Below, piece by piece: positions 29,401 to 40,344 of a stretch of DNA of 64,000 bases; the first letter of the stretch is position 1, and every line of letters starts with the position of its first letter. The position numbers and the translations under genes were made by a program. The notes beneath the pieces are model-generated. The model did not search any database and was not told the origin of the DNA. It was given only the letters and a program-made list of their open reading frames with translations. Origin of the DNA: a virus; the IMG/VR virus record IMGVR_UViG_3300008516_000190, positions 18,130 through 82,129 of that record. One strand, written 5' to 3'.

Positions 29401-32400
29401 ATGCCCGCAGGCGACACGATGACAACCAACTTGGATTTCATGCTTAATGTAGAAAGCAATCTTACAGAACTGGGCCGAATGTTCCAGGCTGTTGGTGGTC
29501 AAATCAGAAGTCAATTGAGTATTATCGAAGACTCGACCAAAAAGTGGGGCGTTAGTTTAGGTGATGTTTTGAGCATTCAGTTGGCTTCGGGCATACAAGG
29601 GCTTACTGTAGAAGTTAAGAAATTAGTATCGATATTTCAACAAGTGCACGGCGTCACGGCCGACGCTCTGACCACGGCCATCGACAAAACAGATGAGCTT
29701 AGCGAAAAAACCGTGGAAATGGCCGACCAGCAGATGAAGGATGCAGAAGAGCGCGCCGAAGTATTACAGAAAGAAATTAAAATGGAAGAGGTGCGTAGAG
29801 ATATAGCTGAAGATTTCAACAAAGCGCAAGAAGACAGTCGCAAAACTCTTGGTCCCTTTGGCGACCTGGTCGATAAAGTGGGGCTGACAGTCAACAAGGT
29901 ATTCGGCACTCAACAAGAAGTACTAAAAGAGGGCGCCAGAGCCGCCGATTTGGCACAAACCGCTCTTACCAATATGGAACACGAATCTGAAAATGTATTC
30001 AAACGCCTCCAGAAAAGATTAAAATCTGCCGGAGAAGAAGGTGGTACACTTGGCCTCGCAATAAGAGGCCTGGGAACCGCCTTTAAGATTGCCGGTCGAT
30101 CTGCTGTCATTATGGGAAGAACTATGGCGTCTTCATTCAAAGCCGCGCACAAAATGGCCAAGGTGATGTGGACAGCTATAATGGGACCACTGGCTCCAGT
30201 CATCAAATTGATGAAATGGTTTGTAGGTATACTAGGTGGACTTTCGTTCGTAACTGCCATACAAGGAGCCATGGACTTAGATGCCGCCGTTAACGATATT
30301 GCGCGAACAATGACTGGTGGTGTTGAGTCTGCCGAAGCTTTTCGAAAAACCAGCAATAGATTAATGACAGATATTAAGAACTCAGCCATGGAGGCTGGTG
30401 CTGCAGTTCAAGATATGGCTGCTGTCTATCAAGGACTGGCCGCCATGCACATTCCTGTTGAAGATCTCAAGGGTTTAGCTGACCTATCTTGGGAAGCAGC
30501 CAAGGGCCTTGGAATGAGCTTTGAACAAACGAGCCAGTTGGTAGGAACACTACAACACGTAGGTCGCTTGAGCCAAACTGAAATCAGAGGCATGTTGAAT
30601 CAGTTTGCCTCCTTACAGCAAACATTAGGATTGTCAGCAGCCGAAACACAGGCTCTGGCACAGAACATAACAGAATCAACACGTAGATTGAAATCAATGG
30701 GCGCTACCCAGCGTCAGATACAACAATATTCAAGAGAAACAACAAGATTGGCAGCAACATTTATTCAAGTAGGCCTGGAGGCCGATGCGGCCGCAGCCAA
30801 AGTTAAAGACCTGTTTGACCCTGAATCCCTCGAACAAAACATAGCGTTATATTCTCAGTTAGGCATGAGCGTCACAGACGCAACTGCTATCATGCAGGGC
30901 GCAGGTGAAATACCAGAAGATATGGCGGCCAAGTTCGTTTCACTATCCAAGCGGATTGTGGCGATGGGTCCAATAGCAGGTAGAGCCTACGCCAAAACAA
31001 TGAATATGTCTTACGGCATGGCCCAGCAGCTCGCGAGCCTCACCGCAGACCAAGCGGGTGAAGTCAACAAGTTAATGGGTCGTGCTGGCGAGGCACAAGA
31101 AGATGTTTTGGCAAAACAAAGAGAACGACAACAAAAACAATTGAAGGAACAGTTCGAACAGGCCAAAAACAGAATGGCCCTACTGTTCATGGAAACACTT
31201 CAGCCGATATTAGAGGTTATCCGCGAAATAATGGTGCATGTTAACAAACTCCTCAAAGACATGGCTCCTTATGTAAAAGAGTTGGCTGTTTATATCGGCC
31301 AAGCTATGCAAAGTGTTTCCAAAATTATTCCTCCGATATTTGAAATGATTAAACGCTTGACAGATTTGTTTTTTGCTGGTGCCGAGGAATCTATTTTCTC
31401 TAAAATAGTAAAAATAGTGGAGCAAATCGTAGACATGGCCATGGGGTTTATGCCAATCGTAGAACAGATACTAACCACTCTTATAGACGCCTTCATGACT
31501 GTCGTACCGCCAATACTAAGCGCCGTAATGAAAATAATCGAAGCATTGAGCCCCGCGATTTCGGCCGTATTGAGTTTTGTCAGCCGAATCATAACACCTA
31601 TTGCGGAACTGTTTACAGACCTAATAGACGAACTAATCCCGGTAATTGCTCCGCTTGGTAAAGTATTGGCGCAAATATTTAAAACATTCGGGAAAATAAT
31701 TTCCAATATGCTGGCTCAACTTAAGGGACCTTTGACTAAGATTATCAAAGCTGTTGTGAATATCATAAACGCCATATTACCTGCTATAATGAGAATTATA
31801 AAAGCATTAGAACCGATATTTGATGTTATAGCGAAAATCGCCGCTAAGATTGGTGATATTATCGGTGAGCTGCTGTTTGAACTCGCCCCAGCTTTTGAAA
31901 TGGCAGCCAATATAGTAGCCATGGTATTTGAAATGCTAGGTCCTATTCTAGAAGCTCTTATAGATGCTCTAATACCAGCATTGGATGCCATGATGCCGTT
32001 ATTCGATCTCGGCATAAAAATGGCAGAAATGCTAATGCACGTTTTCGGGCCGTTGATTAAATATGCACTTAATCTAGTTGTCATAATCGTGAGGATAATC
32101 TCCGCGGCCATAGAAGGTATCGCAAAAGTCATGGAGCGAGCATTTGGCTGGATCAGCGACATAATAGACAAGCTTCCTAAGAGAGAGAAAGCCGCGGCTA
32201 AAGCGGCGGCCAAAGCATCTGAAGAAAGAAAAGGCTTTTTGGCGGATTTATTAAAGGGTCTCGATTGGAGCTTCGACGTAGAAGGGGCCGCAGCAGAAGG
32301 GTACGGCTACGAGCCACCAGGATTAGATCTGCCGGATCAAGGCGACCGTCCTTGGAAGGCTGGAGAAACAAGAGTTAAAGCTACTGACTATGCAGCTCAA

Positions 32401-32619
32401 GTAGAAAAACAAACAATGACCGCCGAATCGGCGAAACAGATAGAACAAGAAACTGCTGAAAAGATGGTCAGCAGAATGGACAGGAATGCTAAATTAACAG
32501 AGCAATCAACAGAAGCGATGAGAGTTGCGGCAAACTTAATGGCGGACATAGCACAGGATACATCAAGGATGGTTATCGTGCTTGAGAACAACTTGCCAGA
32601 ACTCGTTAAACGCTCGTAA
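29401..32619 (+). CDS. Tail tape measure protein
   Basis: 1072 aa; AGGAG about 8 bases before the ATG. N-terminal coiled-coil helices (residues 90-170), a conserved-looking middle with A-M-D-L-D-A-A-V-N-D-I-A-R-T-M near 285, then a long hydrophobic helical region (about 600-930) with many I/M/A repeats, as usual for tape measures that thread DNA through the membrane. At about 0.15 nm per residue the tail would be near 160 nm (inference). It is the longest gene of the early tail module. Confidence 0.85.
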   Translation: MPAGDTMTTNLDFMLNVESNLTELGRMFQAVGGQIRSQLSIIEDSTKKWGVSLGDVLSIQLASGIQGLTVEVKKLVSIFQQVHGVTADALTTAIDKTDELSEKTVEMADQQMKDAEERAEVLQKEIKMEEVRRDIAEDFNKAQEDSRKTLGPFGDLVDKVGLTVNKVFGTQQEVLKEGARAADLAQTALTNMEHESENVFKRLQKRLKSAGEEGGTLGLAIRGLGTAFKIAGRSAVIMGRTMASSFKAAHKMAKVMWTAIMGPLAPVIKLMKWFVGILGGLSFVTAIQGAMDLDAAVNDIARTMTGGVESAEAFRKTSNRLMTDIKNSAMEAGAAVQDMAAVYQGLAAMHIPVEDLKGLADLSWEAAKGLGMSFEQTSQLVGTLQHVGRLSQTEIRGMLNQFASLQQTLGLSAAETQALAQNITESTRRLKSMGATQRQIQQYSRETTRLAATFIQVGLEADAAAAKVKDLFDPESLEQNIALYSQLGMSVTDATAIMQGAGEIPEDMAAKFVSLSKRIVAMGPIAGRAYAKTMNMSYGMAQQLASLTADQAGEVNKLMGRAGEAQEDVLAKQRERQQKQLKEQFEQAKNRMALLFMETLQPILEVIREIMVHVNKLLKDMAPYVKELAVYIGQAMQSVSKIIPPIFEMIKRLTDLFFAGAEESIFSKIVKIVEQIVDMAMGFMPIVEQILTTLIDAFMTVVPPILSAVMKIIEALSPAISAVLSFVSRIITPIAELFTDLIDELIPVIAPLGKVLAQIFKTFGKIISNMLAQLKGPLTKIIKAVVNIINAILPAIMRIIKALEPIFDVIAKIAAKIGDIIGELLFELAPAFEMAANIVAMVFEMLGPILEALIDALIPALDAMMPLFDLGIKMAEMLMHVFGPLIKYALNLVVIIVRIISAAIEGIAKVMERAFGWISDIIDKLPKREKAAAKAAAKASEERKGFLADLLKGLDWSFDVEGAAAEGYGYEPPGLDLPDQGDRPWKAGETRVKATDYAAQVEKQTMTAESAKQIEQETAEKMVSRMDRNAKLTEQSTEAMRVAANLMADIAQDTSRMVIVLENNLPELVKRS

Positions 32620-32630
32620 GAGGTAATAAA

Positions 32631-35600
32631 ATGCCTGATGAAAACGATCTCACAACTCCTCCAGATCTCGGTAGTTATGGTTACTCGGTTGATGGAGTAG
32701 ATCGATCGGAAGACGCGCGCAAAGAAGAACAGATTGTAAGTATACCGACCGATCGCGATATCAAAGAAGACCAAAACATCAGTGAAGCGGGCCCACAAAC
32801 CAAAAAGGAACAGGAAGACATAGTTATAACGCCGGGAGAGGGCAAAACCGAAATAGAGGTAACACCTCCAGAAGCAACCAATAAAGAAGAACAGGAAATA
32901 ATACCGGCTTCCGAAGGCGAGCAGAAAGAAACGGTCAATGTGGCCGAAGCCGCTGAGCGTTCCAAAAAAGAAGAGATAGAGACAAACATTTCAGGCGACT
33001 ATATATGGAAACAACTAAGAAATATCAACATGGCCGCAAGTGACGCCGCCAAAACAGAGACCAGCATAGAAGAAGAAGATGTTGTCCGCGGCGCCAAATC
33101 GGAGCAGCAGCTTTCTGACGTAGTAGACAGAACGGTGAAGCAGGAAGAGGTAATAGATGTATTAAGAGAGCAGCAAAAATCAGATCTTACAATCACGGCA
33201 GATGCCAACCTCAACAAGACTGAATTAGAAATAGCTCCTGCTGCAGAAGGTGAAGAAAAAACAGAAATAGAAATAGTGTCCCCTGATGGCGACGAAAAAT
33301 CCATAGTTGAGATAGCCGAAGCCGATGAACATAAGTTCAAGGAAGATCTTGATGTGGAGGATAGACCGCATCAATTCAAGGATCAAGTGGATGTTATCGT
33401 TTACGAGCATCTAACAAAAGACTTCGTAGACATTTATACGCCGGAACATGAAGCGAAAACAGAGCAGACGGTTGAAGAAGTAGAACATCTGGCTAAAACA
33501 GAAGAGACTATTCCAGAGCTTCAACACTTAGCCAAAGAGCTTCAAGAGATACTTCCTTCTGAACTACAAACCAACAAAGAAGATCAGGAAATCAATTGGG
33601 ATGATGTTATAGAGAACATCAAAAATGTGGTGGCAAATCAAAAGATTATAGACATAGAGCAGTTCAGCAGAGACAAAATTCAGGAGCTTTATGGCGATAA
33701 GCCATTGGGAGAAATATATAATAAAAATGCAAAAACCGAGGAAAATGTTATAACAATAAGCCGCGGAGATTTGGAAGCGGATTTGAATTATATTAGAAAC
33801 AACCCGGCACAGGACAGCAGCTCCGTAAAACCACTAAGCGCACAAGAAGTAATGGCCGCATTGGTAGCGGAAGTAGCTGCTCACGTCAGCAAGGAAGAAC
33901 TAAATATAGCTGATGCAGAATTTGAGCTACCTCCGGGAACAGATACGTATTTGACGGACGTGTTTCATCAGACAGATAAAGGCATAAAAGCAGAAACGTT
34001 AGAACAATTATTTACTAACATTCGTGTTCAAGTGGACAATCGCGAGGAGCAGGGATATTCAACTATTATATCTCCAGACAATTTTTCGGAGGCCGTAACA
34101 ATCGAAGGCCCTGCGGTATCCTCTAACGAACGCATACCATCAGTCACGGTTGGTTCTCCTGCAAAAAGCGATAACGAACTCGAATACACGTTTACCGCAA
34201 GAGAAGCACAAAAGGAAGAGATAGAAGCTGTTATACCTGGCGTTCAAGAACAAGGACCTGCAGATCAAATCAGACCAAAACCTGAAAGTCCCAGCGGAAG
34301 AGTAAACGTTACAGGCGTCACATCGGGCGGAGGGCTAAGAGATACATTTAACACATTTGACGCGGCCGACGCTTCTCTTATCAAAACCGAGGCTCAAACT
34401 CCTAACTATACATTCAAACCGCTGGATACTCCTTTGGCTGGAACAAATAAACCCGGCACACAAGAAGATGGCGGTATGATGATAGGAGCGCATAACGCCA
34501 AGTTGGATCAAGTTGAGCCATTAGAACAGATAGATAGAACTGTTCACGAAGAAAAAATAACTCCAGGACAAAACGAGAACGGCTTGACTGATCGAGGTAT
34601 GCTACCAGATGCCAGTGTAGTCAAAGGCACCGAAGGGGATCCGAAAATTGAACTGGACATAACAAGAAATACAGATGTAGATCCCGCAATAAATCCTTAT
34701 TCAAAGAACCTCACTGGACTAACAGAAGAGTCAATGTTGACTGATGCAAGTCAAATAAAAGATTCTCCTAATTATGATACATTAGTTGAGAATGTGGATG
34801 CCGAAGGCAATGAAAAAGTGTTCAGCGCATTTGCCAAAGATCCCGATGAACATTCCCCATTGGATGTCGATCTGGATGTCAGCATGGCCGCTTATGCTGG
34901 AGCGACCAAAGGGACACAAGACGCACCAAGAATACCCGTCGATGTTTTAACTGTAAACGAGGATCCTGACAGAGACTTTACAAAGGACGCTCCTGAGTAT
35001 CCATTCGATCCATCGGGGTTTGTGACTCCAGCTCCGACTATTTTACCGGGCGAAAGCGTGCCATTAGAAACGTTTCCAAAAGGCACACTCACCAAAGACA
35101 GTGGCGATAACCAGGTCATCATTACTTATCTAGATGATAGAAGTTATGATGAGCGCAGAAATGCGGCTGGTTATGTTAGAACATACAGAGCCGAAGCCGG
35201 TATGGGATTTGAAAAGAAACTTCCATTGGATTTACATTTGACAAACATACCAGGATTTAGAACAACAGCAGAGGCCGCTGGTAGCCTAGGGGTTAATCCC
35301 AGAAACCTAAACAACATACCCGAAGAAGTCAGGATAGCATACGGCGGACCTTTTACCATAGGCCAGAACTTGCCATACTATGACATGTATTTTTCGTTGA
35401 ATAAATTATCCAGACCAGTGGGTCCTCGTGGAGCCATGGCGGATTGGGCAAAAACCGGCATAAAAAACTTATTCAAGCCAGGTGACAGTCAAGGTCAGAA
35501 TGCGGAACCTGGCAAGGTTCCAAAAACATCTGAAGCCAATCTAGACAAAGTAAAACCTAGAGTCCTAACAATAGGCGGAAAGAGCCTGAGAGGTTACGGC

Positions 35601-36506
35601 TATTTGGAGGTGTTCAGCAAGGGCAACATCAAAGACGCCGAAGGCAACCCGATGAACATAGCCGAAGAGGCTGGAGATCAGGATCACATTTACAAGGGCC
35701 GTAAGAAATACACACCATGGGGAAGCGGCGCGGTTGGATATGGCGGCCAAGAGCCGTTGAATATACCGGCAAGACTGCCATTTCAATTTACTCCAGAGAT
35801 CACTGGCGATTCCAAATCGGCCAGCTGGGCGCCACTTCAGATTCTTGGCCGCTCAAACAGTCTTTATACATATACAGGTTCTGAAAACAGGACACTGTCA
35901 ATGAACCTTACTTATGCGGTATTAGAGCCAGCACCCGTCAGTGATTCGGCCAAGCGCATAGATTTGGCATCAACTACCATTGCGGACTTGGCTAGATCTG
36001 CTATAGACAAGGACATTCTGAGTTCGGGTGCCAAAACGCTTGAGAGATATCTTGCTAATGATTATCAAGGCATGGAAGACCTTCAAGGTTGGGATGAAAA
36101 CACAGTCTACTGGATTCTTAATACTATCAGAGGTTTGGTGGTTCCACAATACCACCGGGAAGACGCAACAGCACCAGCTGTAGTTAGACTGGTATACGGT
36201 AATTACTTTAAGAAGCGCGTGAGCTTGAGAGATAAAAACGGCGAGTATGTCCAAAAAACAGATATAGATCCATTGTTTATTATAAATCAAGTTGCGGTAA
36301 CATTTGAGGGCCAAATAAATCAAGAAACGAAACGATATCAAATAGTAAAAATCGCATTGAGTATGATAGAAGTAGATGAGGATATCTTCACTTTCGAGGG
36401 CATGGCAGACCTGTCTGGCTATTTACCATACAAACAACAACTCCAGAACCCAAGCTTGAAACAATCTGTTCTCGACAAAATCGGTGGAATTGGTGGTCTT
36501 TTCTAA
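32631..36506 (+). CDS. Large virion protein: acidic repeats plus tube/LysM-like C-terminal domain
   Basis: 1291 aa. Roughly residues 25-330 form degenerate tandem units of about 14-20 residues, each with K-(E/T)-E followed by alternating hydrophobic residues (for example K-T-E-I-E-V-T-P, K-E-E-Q-E-I-I-P, K-T-E-I-E-I-V-S-P); looser repeats run to about 800. From about residue 1043 the sequence reads R-L-P-F-Q-F-T-P-E-I, then W-A-P-L-Q-I-L-G-R-S and R-T-L-S-M-N-L-T-Y, the block order of contractile-tail tube/baseplate proteins often joined to LysM domains. The acidic part could be a flexible or beta-solenoid spacer. Confidence 0.65.
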   Translation: MPDENDLTTPPDLGSYGYSVDGVDRSEDARKEEQIVSIPTDRDIKEDQNISEAGPQTKKEQEDIVITPGEGKTEIEVTPPEATNKEEQEIIPASEGEQKETVNVAEAAERSKKEEIETNISGDYIWKQLRNINMAASDAAKTETSIEEEDVVRGAKSEQQLSDVVDRTVKQEEVIDVLREQQKSDLTITADANLNKTELEIAPAAEGEEKTEIEIVSPDGDEKSIVEIAEADEHKFKEDLDVEDRPHQFKDQVDVIVYEHLTKDFVDIYTPEHEAKTEQTVEEVEHLAKTEETIPELQHLAKELQEILPSELQTNKEDQEINWDDVIENIKNVVANQKIIDIEQFSRDKIQELYGDKPLGEIYNKNAKTEENVITISRGDLEADLNYIRNNPAQDSSSVKPLSAQEVMAALVAEVAAHVSKEELNIADAEFELPPGTDTYLTDVFHQTDKGIKAETLEQLFTNIRVQVDNREEQGYSTIISPDNFSEAVTIEGPAVSSNERIPSVTVGSPAKSDNELEYTFTAREAQKEEIEAVIPGVQEQGPADQIRPKPESPSGRVNVTGVTSGGGLRDTFNTFDAADASLIKTEAQTPNYTFKPLDTPLAGTNKPGTQEDGGMMIGAHNAKLDQVEPLEQIDRTVHEEKITPGQNENGLTDRGMLPDASVVKGTEGDPKIELDITRNTDVDPAINPYSKNLTGLTEESMLTDASQIKDSPNYDTLVENVDAEGNEKVFSAFAKDPDEHSPLDVDLDVSMAAYAGATKGTQDAPRIPVDVLTVNEDPDRDFTKDAPEYPFDPSGFVTPAPTILPGESVPLETFPKGTLTKDSGDNQVIITYLDDRSYDERRNAAGYVRTYRAEAGMGFEKKLPLDLHLTNIPGFRTTAEAAGSLGVNPRNLNNIPEEVRIAYGGPFTIGQNLPYYDMYFSLNKLSRPVGPRGAMADWAKTGIKNLFKPGDSQGQNAEPGKVPKTSEANLDKVKPRVLTIGGKSLRGYGYLEVFSKGNIKDAEGNPMNIAEEAGDQDHIYKGRKKYTPWGSGAVGYGGQEPLNIPARLPFQFTPEITGDSKSASWAPLQILGRSNSLYTYTGSENRTLSMNLTYAVLEPAPVSDSAKRIDLASTTIADLARSAIDKDILSSGAKTLERYLANDYQGMEDLQGWDENTVYWILNTIRGLVVPQYHREDATAPAVVRLVYGNYFKKRVSLRDKNGEYVQKTDIDPLFIINQVAVTFEGQINQETKRYQIVKIALSMIEVDEDIFTFEGMADLSGYLPYKQQLQNPSLKQSVLDKIGGIGGLF

Positions 36507-36516
36507 GGAGTAAGCT

Positions 36517-36870
36517 ATGGCTATAACAAAGAAAACAACGTCGGGCAAACAAAATAATCTATACGATACCTACAACCGTTTTCAATATTATACAATCATA
36601 TACGACGAAGTGGTGTCTGATTTCAGAATAGGGTTGGGATATAATAATCTACCGAGTTATCCCGAAGGTCCTGAGGATACTTATTATGTTATAGAAAAGT
36701 ATTTAGCGGGAAGACCAGATCTTATTTCTTTGAAGTTCTATGGAACAACAAAACTGTGGTGGGTCATAGCAAAGGAAAACAATATTGAGCATCCAGTAAG
36801 AGATTTAGATTCGGGCATAACCGTCAGAATTCCAGATGCCTTTAGAGTGCTAGGTTCTTCAGGAGCGTAA
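36517..36870 (+). CDS. gp53-like baseplate wedge protein
   Basis: 117 aa. The C-terminal half reads G-R-P-D-L-I-S-L-K-F-Y-G-T-T-K-L-W-W-V-I, then N-N-I-E-H-P and I-T-V-R-I-P, the signature of T4 gp53-type wedge proteins (LysM-like baseplate fold). It is short compared with T4 gp53 but complete at both conserved ends. Its place between the tube/LysM-like and gp5-like genes is normal for contractile tails. Confidence 0.7.
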   Translation: MAITKKTTSGKQNNLYDTYNRFQYYTIIYDEVVSDFRIGLGYNNLPSYPEGPEDTYYVIEKYLAGRPDLISLKFYGTTKLWWVIAKENNIEHPVRDLDSGITVRIPDAFRVLGSSGA

Positions 36871-36873
36871 TGC

Positions 36874-38394
36874 GTGGAAGCCATTGTCCGTCCAGCATCA
36901 AGAGAACATCTTACCAAGCGATACCTGCCAACCGAAAAGCAGACGCTTAGCCAGGGCCAGTATAACGCCATTTATCGTGGCAAAGTAATAAACACAAACG
37001 ATCCGCAAAACAGAGGCCGCATTCTCATAAGAACATTTAAATTTGACTCTGTGAACGAACTGGATGAGAACTACGAGTGGGCATTCGTTTTAAACTTATT
37101 GGGAGGCCCTCAAAACTCAGGTATACATATTATACCACCAATAGGCTCTGTTGGCTTTGTTGGATATCTCGACGCCGATGGCGCCACTGCTATTTGGCTG
37201 GGTGGCTCGAACCTTAAAGAGTTTCCTGTTGAAGAGGACGAGGAGGTTCTGTATACTATTCCATCTCTTCCCGTAGAAATGGATGATGATCCGACTACAA
37301 TAGTTTGGAAGACACAGTATCCAACAAGGGAAAATGATGTAACTAATACGGATATCGGCGCAGATAGCGATGAATCAGAAACGTGGATTAAATCTGAGAA
37401 CTTACTTAAGCTGTCTGAAGACGAGTTCACTATATTAAAATATAATCAAGGCCGCACAAGTAAAGACAGTTACGCGATAGGATATACATACAACTTCGAA
37501 TCTTATACTATTGAAGATGATGTAATGCTTGAAGGCGAAATAGCTGACGATGAGGATACAACAGATCCACTAAATCTTAATTATTCTAATTTCTTCAGAA
37601 TTCAAGATGAGGAAACCAGGTGGTTTTATAGAACAAAAGTAACGAAAAAAAATGAATCCCAAGAAGAAGTAGGGTTTTCTGCATATAGCAGTATTTGGAT
37701 GGATGATGATGGTGTTCATATTGGCGATATATGGAATAATTTAATTAATACCACTCGAGATGGAATATCTATCGTTTCCACGGGCAGCGCTGGAGCAGGT
37801 GTGTTTTCTCTAGAAGATGATTGGGGCAACTTCGTCAAGATGCAGCAAAGTGGAATGTGGTTGCACGGCGCAAACGAGCAGGATAATCCGCAAGTCTCAG
37901 ATCCATCAGGAACATATGAATATGGTAATGATTTTGAAGTGCTCAGATTCAACAACGAAACTCCCGGTTTATTAATCAACACATTGGGTAGTGTTGAAAT
38001 GACAAGGTTGGATACCGGCGGCAGCACTAAAGAATACCTACACATAAATGAGGGATTGCTGCAACTCAGTACGGCTAACGCACAAGGCGCAATTACCATA
38101 GAGCCTATGTTGGTTACTATAACGGACAGTTTGGGTGTATTTAGGCTAGACGCTAATGATACAAAATCCGACAGCATGAACTTCAAGGTAAACGCCAGCG
38201 CAAACGTAGAAATCATAGGCAACGCTAAAGTCAAAATAATAGGCAACGCGAAGGTTGAAATAGGAAATTTGGTAGATTTAGGCGCCGCGATTGGAGATAT
38301 ACTAAACAAGACAGCTATGATAATATCTCCTCCTGGCACATCAGGAGGCCCTTGTACAATTCCATTCGCAGGTCAAGTATTAGCTAAAGGTTAA
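36874..38394 (+). CDS. gp5/VgrG-like baseplate spike protein
   Basis: GTG at 36874 with CAGGAG upstream. N-terminal OB-fold block: G-K-V-I-N-T-N-D-P-Q-N-R-G-R-I-L-I-R, then I-I-P-P-I-G-S-V-G-F-V. The C-terminal 60 residues before the tip are a repeated beta needle (V-E-I-I-G-N-A-K-V-K-I-I-G-N-A-K-V-E-I). An acidic middle (residues 115-330) is unusual and has no lysozyme motif, so the T4 gp5 lysozyme is absent. The protein would pierce the outer membrane. Confidence 0.8.
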   Translation: MEAIVRPASREHLTKRYLPTEKQTLSQGQYNAIYRGKVINTNDPQNRGRILIRTFKFDSVNELDENYEWAFVLNLLGGPQNSGIHIIPPIGSVGFVGYLDADGATAIWLGGSNLKEFPVEEDEEVLYTIPSLPVEMDDDPTTIVWKTQYPTRENDVTNTDIGADSDESETWIKSENLLKLSEDEFTILKYNQGRTSKDSYAIGYTYNFESYTIEDDVMLEGEIADDEDTTDPLNLNYSNFFRIQDEETRWFYRTKVTKKNESQEEVGFSAYSSIWMDDDGVHIGDIWNNLINTTRDGISIVSTGSAGAGVFSLEDDWGNFVKMQQSGMWLHGANEQDNPQVSDPSGTYEYGNDFEVLRFNNETPGLLINTLGSVEMTRLDTGGSTKEYLHINEGLLQLSTANAQGAITIEPMLVTITDSLGVFRLDANDTKSDSMNFKVNASANVEIIGNAKVKIIGNAKVEIGNLVDLGAAIGDILNKTAMIISPPGTSGGPCTIPFAGQVLAKG

Positions 38395-38397
38395 AAA

Positions 38398-40344
38398 ATG
38401 GCACTAACAGAGTTACAAATAAAAAAGGAGTCTATCAAGAAAGATACCAGATTAAACAAATTTAGCGTCTGGTATATGGATACTCAACAGAAAGAAGCAT
38501 TTGCGCAATCGGATCAGGTGAATGGCGAACTCTTCACAGGCGTAGAAAATGCTATAATAAAGTACTATGGTGAAAGAAACCATTTAAACGGTCAGACAGT
38601 CAGCAAGTTCATGGGCACATGGGGACCATTAGCATCCCTTTCGGGTACTTCTCCATGGATTCTTTCTATGACAGCTCCTGATTATGATACCTTTCCAACA
38701 ATAACCGAAGGGTATCTGGACATGAATGTTTACAAGCTTTGCGAGCAGATGTATCGCAATCAACAATCAGGCAGCGGCACAGCGGGCATGGTGGCGCTGA
38801 TAAACAACTTGGCTACTTATTCCGATCAGCTACAAAATGGCTGGATATTTTCCGGGGCAGCAGGAAGCACAAGATACAGCGCTCCTGTGGGCTCTACTGT
38901 TACGTTGAAGCTTAATCCAGATTGGCCAACGCCTCCTAAGTACTTAGGAGTTATAGTTAATATTCCTGGAGCGGGATCTCCGCCTCTGACGAATGGTAAA
39001 TACTATATCGAGGCAAATGGAGTTAAATTCTTGGGTACATTAACCGCGTCAATGGCGTTGAATATGTCTACTGGAACTTATTATTTTAAAGGTTATTATA
39101 CCGTGGTTCCGGAACACGAAGAAGGTGGCAACTGGAATCCAGATTGGGTAGGTGGTCCTCACAATGCCGTTATACAGAATTATTACAAATGGACTAATAA
39201 TCAAAGAGTTAACAACGGTGATTGGTGGTCGAATCAGGGCGGCGCAGGTTGGCAGGAGTTCCCAACAGCGCTGAGTACATACTATAATGGCATGACGACT
39301 CTGATAACAGACATTAACGCCTTGGTACCAGTTTTAGAAGATATTATAGCTTATTATAAAAGCGATATAACACTTTTGGGCGAGACTACACCAACATGGG
39401 AAGTTCTTGGTGGTACTGGAACATGGGACAATCCGGGGGATATTGCAATAGGTTGGACGGAGACAAACGATTTTTATAGCGAAGTTACAACTGGTGGCGG
39501 CAGTGGCTCTTGGGCGAGTCAACTAACTGCTCATTTACCTGCCAGTTCTACATCGCACGGTGCCGGCTATAGCGATGCTGAAATCGGGGCTGTAAATACT
39601 ATAGCCGGCGACTCCAAAACAAAGATAAACAGCAGAACGTCAGAGATTAATGGAAACGACATCCTCGGTACTCTTACTCCGGCGACAAAAAACGGTGCGT
39701 TTGCTGGTTTGAGAGCGCTCAGATATCTTTGGACAGATTCGAGATTAAACAAAAGTGGTGGGACTTTAGTTAAACACAACGCAACCATTCAAGGCGTTGA
39801 TATATTAACAGGAAAAGTAAACTTGTTGGATCAACAGCTTGAGTCTTTGAGGATACCATATGAGGAGCGCGAGCCGAGAACCGATGAGGTTGACTGCAGT
39901 CGAATGGAGTATACAGACAGGATAAGAATCTCGTGGAAAATGGTTATGCAGACAGCACAATACGAGATTCATCGTTTTGATGCTGGCACCGGTGATGCCG
40001 GTAGGCTTTACAATACTCCAGATGGACCAGCTGACAATCTGTTTTCTTTGATAGACACAATTGATGCGCTGGATGCAGATGAGCTACCTGTAACTAAATA
40101 TGATGATTTAGATCTGACACTTACGGTTGGACACTATTACTATTATAAAATCAAAATTCTCAATGATGGTACAGGATTCCCACCGCCGTATGATGAGAAC
40201 GACGAGTCTACGACGGGTCAGCCGAGCAGTGAGAGTTTTTTGAGTTTGAATTTTTACGATAGTAAAGTGTGGCGAGCAATAGTAGACGGTTCGCTTGTTA
40301 TACTTGATGGATTTCTTAACTCTGGAGCGATTAAACCATCGTGA
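38398..40344 (+). CDS. Large virion protein, function unknown, 648 aa
   Basis: Follows the spike gene by 3 bases. Trp/Tyr/Gly-rich middle (about 230-300) and a C-terminal third (about 500-610) that looks like a fibronectin-type III module (R-I-R-I-S-W-K-M, Y-E-I-H-R-F-D, H-Y-Y-Y-Y-K-I-K). FN3 modules in phage tails bind or decorate surfaces. Probably a baseplate or tail-tip component. Confidence 0.55.
   Translation: MALTELQIKKESIKKDTRLNKFSVWYMDTQQKEAFAQSDQVNGELFTGVENAIIKYYGERNHLNGQTVSKFMGTWGPLASLSGTSPWILSMTAPDYDTFPTITEGYLDMNVYKLCEQMYRNQQSGSGTAGMVALINNLATYSDQLQNGWIFSGAAGSTRYSAPVGSTVTLKLNPDWPTPPKYLGVIVNIPGAGSPPLTNGKYYIEANGVKFLGTLTASMALNMSTGTYYFKGYYTVVPEHEEGGNWNPDWVGGPHNAVIQNYYKWTNNQRVNNGDWWSNQGGAGWQEFPTALSTYYNGMTTLITDINALVPVLEDIIAYYKSDITLLGETTPTWEVLGGTGTWDNPGDIAIGWTETNDFYSEVTTGGGSGSWASQLTAHLPASSTSHGAGYSDAEIGAVNTIAGDSKTKINSRTSEINGNDILGTLTPATKNGAFAGLRALRYLWTDSRLNKSGGTLVKHNATIQGVDILTGKVNLLDQQLESLRIPYEEREPRTDEVDCSRMEYTDRIRISWKMVMQTAQYEIHRFDAGTGDAGRLYNTPDGPADNLFSLIDTIDALDADELPVTKYDDLDLTLTVGHYYYYKIKILNDGTGFPPPYDENDESTTGQPSSESFLSLNFYDSKVWRAIVDGSLVILDGFLNSGAIKPS

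Noticed and set aside
29401-32619. Long minus-strand frames opposite the tape measure gene
   Set aside because: They have no ribosome-binding sites, their hydrophobic content mirrors the helical repeats of the real gene, and the tape measure frame is continuous.
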